Made by a program: the position numbers and the translations under genes
Part shown: one piece after another, positions 49,632 to 59,850 of the stretch
How positions within the stretch are numbered: the stretch's first letter is position 1
Layout of the letters: every line of letters starts with the position of its first letter
Notes under the pieces: model-generated
What the model saw: only the letters and a program-made list of their open reading frames with translations
Databases searched by the model: none
What the model was told of the DNA's origin: nothing
Assembly (NCBI GenBank): GCA_035629335.1
Contig: DASPIB010000001.1
Coordinates: 310,001 to 374,000 of the forward strand
Length of the DNA stretch: 64,000 nucleotides
From: Verrucomicrobiia bacterium
Lineage (GTDB): Bacteria; Patescibacteriota; Saccharimonadia; Saccharimonadales; Saccharimonadaceae
Direction of reading: 5' to 3'

Positions 49632-50189
49632 ATGATTCCATTACTAGTTGTCGGTGCAATTGTACTGATTTTTATTATCTTCTTATGGGCAACCTACAAC
49701 AGCCTTGTTAAGCTGAATGTCCGGGTTGAAGAAGCCTGGAGCGATATCACGGTGCAACTTAAGCGACGGCTCGACCTGATTCCGAACCTTATTAACACCG
49801 TAAAAGGCTACGCCGAACACGAACGCAGCGTGTTTGAAGCGGTTACCGAAGCCCGCGCCAACGCCCTAAACGCTCAAGGCGTTAAAGAAACAGCCGAAGC
49901 TGAAAACCAATTCGAAGGCGCACTAAAAAGCTTGTTTGCAGTAGCTGAAAACTACCCACAACTACGGGCTAGCGAGAATTTCCAGCAACTACAGCAAGAA
50001 TTAGTTGATACTGAAGACAAAATCCAGGCTGCCCGCCGCTTCTATAACGGTGGTGTCCGTGATCTCAATACCAAAATTCAATTGTTCCCAAATAATCTTT
50101 TTGCTGGCTGGCTTGGGTTTAAAAACCGAGAATTCTTCGAAGTCGATGACATGGCTTCGGTTGAAAAGCCAGTTGAAGTTTCTTTCTAA
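49632..50189 (+). CDS. lemA: LemA family membrane protein
   Basis: 185 residues. One N-terminal transmembrane helix (LVVGAIVLIFIIFLWATYN), then the LemA helical bundle: VRVEEAWSDITVQLKRRLDL, IPNLINTVKGYAEHE, RRFYNGGVRDLNTKI and FPNNLFAGWLGFK. GAGGGAAAG precedes the ATG. Pairs with htpX downstream, a standing arrangement in bacteria. Confidence 0.95.
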   Translation: MIPLLVVGAIVLIFIIFLWATYNSLVKLNVRVEEAWSDITVQLKRRLDLIPNLINTVKGYAEHERSVFEAVTEARANALNAQGVKETAEAENQFEGALKSLFAVAENYPQLRASENFQQLQQELVDTEDKIQAARRFYNGGVRDLNTKIQLFPNNLFAGWLGFKNREFFEVDDMASVEKPVEVSF

Positions 50190-50218
50190 CATTTCTTTCA
50201 AGAGAGGCCTAACTAGTT

Positions 50219-51097
50219 ATGTATTCTGCCATTGCTGCTAATAAAAGAAATACGGTCATTATTATGGCCGGCTTTCTTTTGCTCATCGGGGGGCTCGGGT
50301 GGTTGGCCAGTGCTATTTATGGCAACCCACACATTTCAATTATTGTTATTGTAGTAGCGGCAATTTACGCACTGATTCAATACTTTGCCGCAGCACGGCT
50401 GGCGATTGCTATGTCGGGTGGTAAAGAAATCCAAAAGCGCGACGACCCGCGGTTGTGGCGGATTGTAGAGAACCTGGCAATCACAACTGGCATGCCAATG
50501 CCGAGAGTGTTTATAATTGACGATCCGGCTTTAAATGCTTTTGCTACCGGTCGCAACCCTAAAAATGCAATCGTGGCAGCGACCTCGGGAATCCTAAATG
50601 CTCTTGACGACACCGAGCTCGAAGCGGTGATGGCGCACGAGCTTGGCCACGTCAAAAACTACGACATTCGCGTGTCGATGATTGCGTTTGGCTTAGTCAG
50701 CGCGATCGGCTTGCTTTCTGATTTGTTTATTCACATGATGTGGTTTAGCAGTAGTGACGACCGCGATAATGTACCGCCGCAGCTCATGATTTTTGGTTTA
50801 ATCGCGATTATTCTGGCGCCGATTGTGGCCATGTTAATTCAGCTAGCGGTTTCTCGCCAACGAGAATACCTGGCCGATTCTACTGGTGCTATGACCACTC
50901 GTTACCCCGAGGGCCTGGCGCGCGCGCTTGAGAAAATTCAACACCAAGGTGCCACGCTCCGTCGCCAAAATGCCTCAACCGCCCATTTGTTTTTCGCAAA
51001 CCCCTTAAAAGGTAACTTTATTGGTAAACTATTTAGTACGCACCCGCCAATTGAAGATCGCATTGCTCGGCTGCGTGCCATGACGGAAAAAATGTAA
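50219..51097 (+). CDS. htpX: Membrane metalloprotease HtpX (M48)
   Basis: 292 residues; zinc protease for damaged membrane proteins. Two N-terminal helices, then PRVFIIDDPALNAFATGRNP, the HEXXH site AVMAHELGHVKNYD (about residue 140) and the third ligand Glu in SRQREYLADSTGA; ends FSTHPPIEDRIARLRAM. AGAGAGG upstream; 29 bases after lemA, same operon. Confidence 0.95.
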   Translation: MYSAIAANKRNTVIIMAGFLLLIGGLGWLASAIYGNPHISIIVIVVAAIYALIQYFAAARLAIAMSGGKEIQKRDDPRLWRIVENLAITTGMPMPRVFIIDDPALNAFATGRNPKNAIVAATSGILNALDDTELEAVMAHELGHVKNYDIRVSMIAFGLVSAIGLLSDLFIHMMWFSSSDDRDNVPPQLMIFGLIAIILAPIVAMLIQLAVSRQREYLADSTGAMTTRYPEGLARALEKIQHQGATLRRQNASTAHLFFANPLKGNFIGKLFSTHPPIEDRIARLRAMTEKM

Positions 51098-51107
51098 TTT
51101 ACCACCT

Positions 51108-54141
<3,034 letters not shown>

Positions 54142-54368
54142 TCAACAGATAGTAGTGCGGAGCTCTTATTTGTGCCAGCTGTAATTCAAAGCGTCCACTA
54201 AAAAGCCCAGAGTCAATAGTGGCCCCCGACATAATTTTGATCTAGCGCCAATTTCTGACAGTAAAGAAGTGAGTTAGGCTTTCGACACTGACGGTACGCT
54301 CCTTATAGCTATTATATGAAACCGATACCGAGGGATTGCTTTAGCGAATTAGAGAACATCATGGTAAT
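54142..54368. other. Intergenic region after ligA
   Basis: No gene or structure identified. Confidence 0.3.
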
Positions 54369-54403
54369 CAAAAAAACGCGCTTTTTGCGAGCGCGTTTTT
54401 TTG
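54369..54403. terminator. Bidirectional terminator (ligA operon / RRM gene)
   Basis: CAAAAAAACGCGC / GCGCGTTTTTTTG, 13 bp perfect, A- and T-tracts on both sides. Confidence 0.85.
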
Positions 54404-54419
54404 AAAGATTTAAGCTATC

Positions 54420-54743
54420 TTACCAGCTGCGTTGACGGAAGCTACCGCCACCGTTTTGGTTGCCGTTGCTGCTGTAGTCGCGGCGTGGGCGTTCCTCGCG
54501 TGGGCGAGCTTCGTTGACGTTAATGTTGCGACCATCAAGTTCGCTACCATTCAACTGATCAACAGCTTTTTTGCCGTCTTCGTCGTTCTTGAAAGTAACA
54601 AAGCCGTAGCCTCGGCTACGGCCGCTATCACGATCCTGAACAACGATTGCTTCTTCGATATCACCCATAGGGGCGAAATGAGCAGCTAAACTCTCGCTAG
54701 TGGTTTCCCAAGCGAGATTGTTTACAAACAATTTTTGTGCCAT
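54420..54743 (-). CDS. RRM RNA-binding protein
   Basis: 107 residues: one RNA recognition motif with RNP2 LFVNNL and RNP1 RGYGFVTF, then a basic Arg/Gly/Asn tail (RPREERPRRDYSSNG). Typical single-RRM cold-shock or RNA chaperone proteins of cyanobacteria and CPR. AAAGGAAAA before the ATG. The promoter of a candidate ncRNA starts about 170 bases upstream, divergent. Confidence 0.92.
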   Translation of the reverse strand: MAQKLFVNNLAWETTSESLAAHFAPMGDIEEAIVVQDRDSGRSRGYGFVTFKNDEDGKKAVDQLNGSELDGRNINVNEARPREERPRRDYSSNGNQNGGGSFRQRSW

Positions 54744-54916
54744 ACGTTTTCCTTTTACTTCTCAAATGCCAGACTCGACCAGTTTCATATCGCAAAAGGA
54801 GTGAACTGTACGCACATGCCCTACTGATACGACGCTTCTGAACAGTACTAGTTAAGCACATTTATGAAATAATAGCTAGGGCAATGCGAATTTAGTTAAG
54901 AATAAGTTAATAATAT

Positions 54917-54945
54917 TTGTAAAGCTTATGGTTCTAGTGTACAAT
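54917..54945 (+). promoter_or_regulatory. Promoter of a candidate ncRNA
   Basis: TTGTAA, 17 bp, TACAAT with no gene downstream on this strand. Confidence 0.6.
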
Positions 54946-54951
54946 GCAGCT

Positions 54952-55095
54952 AGAGCTCGTACGCAAAGTGGCTCTTTGCGTTCGGATCAATATAAAAAAC
55001 TTCCATAAACAAAAAAGAGCCGCGGGTGGGCGCGCGCGAGCTACATTAAAATATGAAGAAGGCCCGGTACACAGCAAAAACTGTGCACCGGGCTT
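54952..55095 (+). ncRNA. Candidate structured small RNA, about 145 nt
   Basis: Starts about 7 bases after a good promoter and ends in a strong terminator. Outer arms GAGCTCG (54953-54959) and CGAGCT (55037-55042) can pair. Inside, CGCAAAG/CTTTGCG forms a hairpin, and GGCTCTTT (54970-54977) can instead pair with AAAGAGCC (55014-55021), giving two exclusive folds. No SRP, tmRNA, RNase P or 6S signature seen. No start codon with a ribosome-binding site. Confidence 0.45.
55062..55094. terminator. Terminator shared by the ncRNA and the 55131 gene
   Basis: GCCCGGTACACAG / CTGTGCACCGGGC with one mismatch, loop CAAAAA, then TTTT. Confidence 0.75.
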
Positions 55096-55130
55096 TTGGT
55101 GTGGATGGCTGAACCGGTGAGGGCTACAGG

Positions 55131-55694
55131 CTACGCGGTAAAGCCGACCTTTCCTAGGAGGTTCAGCGTTCCAAAGATAAGTACCTGGAAGATCGCGAAC
55201 AATGAGTATCGCAGAAACTCCATAGCGTCCGCAAGCCAGGGTGCCAGGACCGATCCTGCGAAGATCGCCAAGCCGAACCCAATACCGTCCCAGAAGATGT
55301 TCTCCGCGCCCTTGTTAGGAAGGAAGTTCAACTTCTCGCCAAAGCTCAAACCCATGTAGCGGAGGGCGTAGAGTGCGGCGATGACCAGTGCGACCCCGCC
55401 TGTACCGATATTCCAGAGCCACTCGCCAGCCCCCCAACTCTCAATGAGCTTGATGAAGAGATCACGAAGACTTGAAATCAACTTGACATCCGACAGGGTG
55501 TCGAACGAAACCGCCACTAGCAGTAGTGCAATAATCTGTGGTGCTCGCTGAAATCCCTTCACGCCGGGGATTTTATCGGCGAAAAAGTCTGCGCCCCAGA
55601 CTACGAAGACTGCGATCATGAGGTTGGTGATCCACGGGTCAGGCGTGACGTGGTTGATGAGGTGAGGTACCGCTAGATGAACCGTCGTTTGCAT
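55131..55694 (-). CDS. Integral membrane protein, unknown
   Basis: 187 residues with about four to five transmembrane helices (WITNLMIAVFVVWGADFF; QIIALLLVAVSFDTL; IGTGGVALVIAALYALRYM; IGFGLAIFAGSVLAPWLA; LFAIFQVLIFGTLNLLGKVG). Not recognised. Weak ribosome-binding site (CGGGATTCGAG). Ends in a hairpin shared with the candidate ncRNA. Confidence 0.6.
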   Translation of the reverse strand: MQTTVHLAVPHLINHVTPDPWITNLMIAVFVVWGADFFADKIPGVKGFQRAPQIIALLLVAVSFDTLSDVKLISSLRDLFIKLIESWGAGEWLWNIGTGGVALVIAALYALRYMGLSFGEKLNFLPNKGAENIFWDGIGFGLAIFAGSVLAPWLADAMEFLRYSLFAIFQVLIFGTLNLLGKVGFTA

Positions 55695-55792
55695 CTCGAA
55701 TCCCGATACTGTCGAAGGTTGCCAAACACTTACTGAACTACATTATCATAAATACAATTAAAATCAAGAGTTTTATTCACAATGTGTGTATA

Positions 55793-55821
55793 TTGATATA
55801 GTCGAGGATATGTTGTAGACT
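55793..55821 (+). promoter_or_regulatory. Promoter of tRNA-Ala
   Basis: TTGATA, 17 bp, TAGACT. Confidence 0.65.
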
Positions 55822-55838
55822 GAAATTATTATCATTGT

Positions 55839-55915
55839 GGGGCATTGGCGCAGTTGGCTAGCGCGCTTCCATGGCATGGAAGAGGTCATCGGTTCGAATC
55901 CGATATGCTCCACCA
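55839..55915 (+). tRNA. tRNA-Ala (anticodon GGC)
   Basis: Acceptor GGGGCAT/ATGCTCC; anticodon stem CTTCC/GGAAG around ATGGCAT, anticodon GGC; CCA encoded. Confidence 0.95.
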
Positions 55916-56005
55916 AAGCAGTTCTATTCGAATCTTGTGTGAGTAGGCCTGCTCTGGTTAACAAACGATATGTGTTAATGATGTACGCATCCCTAAGCTG
56001 TGGGC

Positions 56006-56311
56006 CTAATTTTCGATATATGCTCGGGTCTGTGTCGCGCGACTATTAAGCACTTCCCATATAGAGACTCTCACGCCACGATTACTGCGGTTTGTAACCT
56101 CATATTGTAAGCTATATTCACCCAGGCGATTGCTTTTAAGCAAACTGATGCGTAGAGGTTGCACGCTGTTAGACGAACATTCAAGGCAAAGTTCGGGTTC
56201 TGGCATGGTGCTTTCAAATATCCCAACATCGAGCACTGTTGTTTGCTGCGGCGGAATGGTTGCGGTTGTAATAAGTTCTTTTTGTGTCTGGGTGGCGCTA
56301 CAATCTTGCAT
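56006..56311 (-). CDS. Small beta-rich protein paired with a divergent methyltransferase (copy 2)
   Basis: 101 residues; AAAGGGGAAC precedes the ATG by 6 bases, as in copy 1. Homologous to the protein at 6398-6694: IPPQQTTVLDVGIFE here and LPPQSNKEIAVGIFE there, and matching C-terminal strands. Four cysteines near the middle (ELCLECSS and DCSAT) are not shared. Divergent from the methyltransferase at 56565 across 253 bp. Function unknown. Confidence 0.7.
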   Translation of the reverse strand: MQDCSATQTQKELITTATIPPQQTTVLDVGIFESTMPEPELCLECSSNSVQPLRISLLKSNRLGEYSLQYEVTNRSNRGVRVSIWEVLNSRATQTRAYIEN

Positions 56312-56564
56312 CTCAAAGTTCCCCTTTGCACTGCCAAATTTAGGCAGTATTGTTAATTAAAATTTAAGAATGCTTTACAAGCCGGCCTAACCTTGAGAGA
56401 ATTTAAACAGGCCAGTTGGTTTCCCAAGGTAACGGGACGAAATGAAAACTAGCGTACGAGCCGTGTAGAAGTCCGCACGTTAGAAGCAGCGCTGCTACTT
56501 TAAGGATACACTTTTTACTCAATCATGGTCAATATTTAAATTTCAGTGGGAACGCTTTTTACAC

Positions 56565-57791
56565 ATGCAGTATTACCGAAATATCGATGTCTCTAAAAAA
56601 TATCATGTCTCTTTGACCGCAGTTGCAAAATGGATCGACGCTGCCAAACAAGGCAGGATTGAGCTGCAGCTCCACCAGGAAGGGCAGCGCGTGTACATTG
56701 CAAACACCGCTAAAAATCAGTTAATCATGGACGAACTCGCCCGCGAGCGCAAGAAATTTATTAACAGCCGTTCTCGCAAAACCGTTCGGCCGTCGGCGCG
56801 TTTTTACGAGCTGTATAACGAAGAAGAAATCTTTGATATTATCGCGAACATTGAGAAGCATCGGGAGATTCCGTTGCAGTATGCTTATTTTGATGGCGGG
56901 GCCGATTTCTGGGATAAGTATATGCAGAAGCTGCTTAACGATACCACACCGAATACCCTCACAAGTACAATAAAACTTTTGGAACTTGCGCAAAGCTCAA
57001 TAACAACTCTTATAGGCAGTAATAAGCGTGTTAATGTAGTCGATCTTGGCGTTGGTAATGCCATGCCTGTTCATGGCCTTCTATCTAACTTATTGCGGCA
57101 AGGATTGCTGAATCGTTATGTAGCGATTGATGACAGTAAGGCAATGCTCGATATTGCTGAGCAAAACATCAAAGAATGGTTTGATGACAAGGTTAACTTT
57201 GAAGGGCATGTTCGGGATATTCTCACGGATAGATTCGACGATCTACTCGCAAGAGATTCTTTCGATGGCAGTAATGCAATGAACGTCGTGTTACTGCTTG
57301 GTGGGACGCTAAGTAATCTGCGTAACCCTGAATATACGCTTGAGCTGATTCATCGCAGCATGGGAAGAAACGACTTGCTCGTATTTACAAGAAAATTAGA
57401 CACCCCACGAGCACGTACTTTCTTTGATTTTAATCCAGATGATAGTGTTGCACCGTTGCCGCCTCGGCACAAGATGATCCCCGATCTCCTCAACATCGAC
57501 GAATCCTTCTACGACGTCGAGCAACTTTTCGACACTACCGATCAAGCTCGATACATCCGTATCCGTATGAAAGTCACGTTATCGATCATCTTTGAAATTG
57601 ACGGACGCGAACGCACCGTTACCCTTGAAAAAGGTGATGCGCTGCTTTTGTGGCGGGCTCGTCATCAAAATACCTTCGATGTAATTCGGCAGTTCGATCG
57701 CAATAACTTTGAACTGCTAAACGCCAGCAAAACTCGAGATAACGAATATATCCTGTTAATTTACGAAGTAAAAGACGACACCGCACGCTAA
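56565..57791 (+). CDS. HTH domain fused to histidine-specific (EgtD-like) SAM methyltransferase, copy 2
   Basis: 408 residues. HTH-like start (YRNIDVSKKYHVSLTAVAKW), then YAYFDGGADFWDKYM, LTSTIKLLEL, SAM motif I VVDLGVGNAMP (about 160), YVAIDDSKAMLDIAEQNI, VVLLLGGTLSNLRN and LLVFTRKLDTPRA, all in line with EgtD-type enzymes. Same length, domain order and divergent small partner as the copy at 6911; identity by eye is roughly half. The weak Shine-Dalgarno GTGGGAACG is 12 bases upstream. Substrate unknown. Confidence 0.8.
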   Translation: MQYYRNIDVSKKYHVSLTAVAKWIDAAKQGRIELQLHQEGQRVYIANTAKNQLIMDELARERKKFINSRSRKTVRPSARFYELYNEEEIFDIIANIEKHREIPLQYAYFDGGADFWDKYMQKLLNDTTPNTLTSTIKLLELAQSSITTLIGSNKRVNVVDLGVGNAMPVHGLLSNLLRQGLLNRYVAIDDSKAMLDIAEQNIKEWFDDKVNFEGHVRDILTDRFDDLLARDSFDGSNAMNVVLLLGGTLSNLRNPEYTLELIHRSMGRNDLLVFTRKLDTPRARTFFDFNPDDSVAPLPPRHKMIPDLLNIDESFYDVEQLFDTTDQARYIRIRMKVTLSIIFEIDGRERTVTLEKGDALLLWRARHQNTFDVIRQFDRNNFELLNASKTRDNEYILLIYEVKDDTAR

Positions 57792-57847
57792 ACTGGCTGC
57801 CAAACAGCTTCAGCTTTACCTGCTTTTCATATATCATAAGCATAACT

Positions 57848-59122
57848 ATGTTTAAAAAATTTATCCAAAAACGGCTTGAAAAGCTGGTGCAAAAATATTT
57901 ACAAAAGCACAAACCGGTGTTGGTGTTAGTTGTCGGGAGTGTCGGGAAGACGAGTGCTAAAATGGCAATTGCCACGGTGCTCGCCGAACGTTTTCGGGTG
58001 CGGACGCACGAAGGCAACCACAACATGCATATGAGCGCGCCGTTGGCGATTTTGGGCATTGAGTATCCGGGCAAAATTCGGTCGGTCGGTGCTTGGCTAA
58101 AAGTCTTTCAAGCGGCACGGCTGCGTATAAAAGGTGAAAAAGACGTTGACGTAATTGTGCAAGAACTGGGCACCGACATGCCCGGCGATATTGCCCATTT
58201 TGGCACCTATCTGCAGGCCGATATTGCCGTGGTGACGGCGGTTAGCAATGAACACATGGAGTTTTTCAAAACTATTGAAGCCGTCGCGCGTGAAGAGTTT
58301 TCGGTGGCTAGCTTCAGCAAGCTGCTTGCCGTGAACCGCGACGACATTTCTGGCGAATATGCATCTATGGTTACCACCGCCAATGTCAGTACTTATGGCC
58401 TAAGCGGTGCAGCGGAATACCGCTTGCTGATTGAAGATAGCAATTTTGAAACCGGTTTTACGGGCAAGTTAATCACTCAGGAAGTCGGCGAGATCAACGT
58501 TAATTTAAAGGTGGTGGGCGAGCATAACACCAAGGCGGCGGTGGCGGCTGGCTTGGTGGCTGCAAAACTTGGCTTAACGGCCGAAGAGATTAAAGGCGGC
58601 ATCGCGAAAATTCGCCCGGTGAAAGGCCGGATGAACGTGCTGAGGGGCCAGAACAACACCATATTGATTGACGACTCGTACAATTCAAGCGCGATTGCGG
58701 CGGTGGCGGCGCTGCAGACAATCTACAAAATACAGGCGCCACAGCGAATAGCGATTTTAGGCAGTATCAACGAAATGGGCGAACTATCGCAGCAAGAACA
58801 CGAAAAAGTTGGTAATATGTGCGACCCTAACGCACTTGCCTGGGTAGTAACCGTGGGCGAGCAGGCGAAGCGCTACTTAGCGCCGGCAGCGGTGCGGCGC
58901 GGCTGCCAGGTGCGGAGCTTTATTTCCCCATATGACGCCGGAGCTTTTGTGCACAGCGTGATGGAAAAAGGTGCGGTGATTCTTGCCAAAGGTTCGCAAA
59001 ATGGCGTGTTTACCGAAGAAGCGATTAAAATTTTGCTCCATTCTACCGACGACGAAGCCAACCTCGTTCGACAATCGCCAGCTTGGCTTGCTATTAAGCA
59101 GCGACAGTTTAGTAAGTTTTAA
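57848..59122 (+). CDS. MurF-like Mur ligase family protein
   Basis: 424 residues. ATP-binding GSVGKTSAKMAI (about residue 29), EGNHNMHMSAPLAILG, a metal/substrate region VVTAVSNEHMEFFKT, central-domain end NTKAAVAAGLVAAKLGL, and C-terminal domain DDSYNSSAIAAVAAL with ILGSINEMGE. Mur ligases add amino acids or dipeptides to UDP-MurNAc; the usual N-terminal UDP-binding domain is reduced to about 25 residues, so it may act on another substrate. Promoter and start context suggest a short or no leader. Confidence 0.85.
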   Translation: MFKKFIQKRLEKLVQKYLQKHKPVLVLVVGSVGKTSAKMAIATVLAERFRVRTHEGNHNMHMSAPLAILGIEYPGKIRSVGAWLKVFQAARLRIKGEKDVDVIVQELGTDMPGDIAHFGTYLQADIAVVTAVSNEHMEFFKTIEAVAREEFSVASFSKLLAVNRDDISGEYASMVTTANVSTYGLSGAAEYRLLIEDSNFETGFTGKLITQEVGEINVNLKVVGEHNTKAAVAAGLVAAKLGLTAEEIKGGIAKIRPVKGRMNVLRGQNNTILIDDSYNSSAIAAVAALQTIYKIQAPQRIAILGSINEMGELSQQEHEKVGNMCDPNALAWVVTVGEQAKRYLAPAAVRRGCQVRSFISPYDAGAFVHSVMEKGAVILAKGSQNGVFTEEAIKILLHSTDDEANLVRQSPAWLAIKQRQFSKF

Positions 59123-59248
59123 TAGCGGTATAAGTTTTACCTTTAGGTTCGCCAGTCGAGGCGCCTATTTCAAGGAATTTCTTGTGAAGGTTCTTCGTGG
59201 TCTTAACGGTGTAATTTTGTTTTTTGACGCGGATACTTTTTGAATCAT
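59109..59248 (-). pseudogene. Small basic protein, frameshifted
   Basis: ATG at 59248 begins MIQK, then the frame shifts at the run of five T (59237-59241, plus strand). With one base added it reads SIRVKKQNYTVKTTKNLHKK and FLEIGASTGEPKGKTYTA to a stop at 59109, 46 residues, basic. It overlaps the MurF-like stop by 14 bases, convergent. TACATT about 9 bases upstream would make it leaderless. The lysine-rich sequence is clearly coding-like. Confidence 0.5.
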
Positions 59249-59300
59249 GACTTTAATAATGTACGCGGGATCTAATGAAGGTAACCTAATAATTTAAACT

Positions 59301-59322
59301 GCCCCAGCCGATTGGCTGGGGC
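59301..59322 (-). terminator. Terminator of the 59328 gene
   Basis: GCCCCAGCC / GGCTGGGGC, loop GATT; AGTTTAAATT follows on the minus strand. Confidence 0.7.
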
Positions 59323-59327
59323 GCTCC

Positions 59328-59710
59328 TTACCTCCATACTTGCTGGAGCTCTGGAGATTGTTCGCGGATGCGCTGGATATTTTCCAGGATTCTTTGGCGC
59401 TCCCTTTCCGGTATGGCCAGCCATACCAAGGCATGTTCGAGGGAGATCTTTCGCGGGACACAGTGCTTTGTCGAGCAGCTGCGAGGAGCGGATCCATCAT
59501 GCAGAGAGACACTGGTGAGGTCGTAATCCCATGGCCCAAGCCTCGATGGGCTCACCATCTCCGATGACGTGCATACACCACGTGATTTCCACAGTCGATG
59601 TAAATATCGCCCTCCTTAACCTTTGGCAGGCGCCACAGCTCGAATAGGTTTCGGGGCAGGCGCCTTATTCGCCACAGCAAATCAAGAAAAACAAACCAAA
59701 ATTTGCTCAT
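59328..59710 (-). pseudogene. Orphan gene with one frameshift
   Basis: AAAGGAATGGTC precedes the ATG at 59710. The first frame reads MSKFWFVFLDLLWRIRRLP to GDIYIDCGNHVVYARH and stops; a second frame continues EMVSPSRLGPWDYDLTSVSL to ERERQRILENIQRIREQSPE. One base added near 59560 gives 127 residues. Unknown family; belongs to the hairpin-closed orphan class. Confidence 0.6.
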
Positions 59711-59833
59711 GACCATTCCTTTTTAAGATATATCTGGACAATTCAGCCACAATCAGCGGACGGAGTATATTTAACCACATATCGCGTGATTCATCAATCC
59801 TTCTTCAATGCGGGTATATGCAGTGGTGGCATC

Positions 59834-59842
59834 TGTTATAAT
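59834..59842 (+). promoter_or_regulatory. Extended -10 of leuS (leaderless)
   Basis: TGTTATAAT; it ends 8 bases before the ATG at 59851 and only 2 before the ATG at 59845, so the second is the likely start. Confidence 0.6.
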
Positions 59843-59850
59843 AAATGGCA

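Noticed and set aside
54951-55095. Known housekeeping RNA (SRP, tmRNA, RNase P, 6S)
   Set aside because: None of the conserved cores of these RNAs is present; kept only as an unclassified ncRNA candidate.
59294-59539. 81-codon minus frame near 59.4 kb
   Set aside because: Runs through the terminator hairpin; the frameshifted gene in another frame has the ribosome-binding site and protein-like residues.
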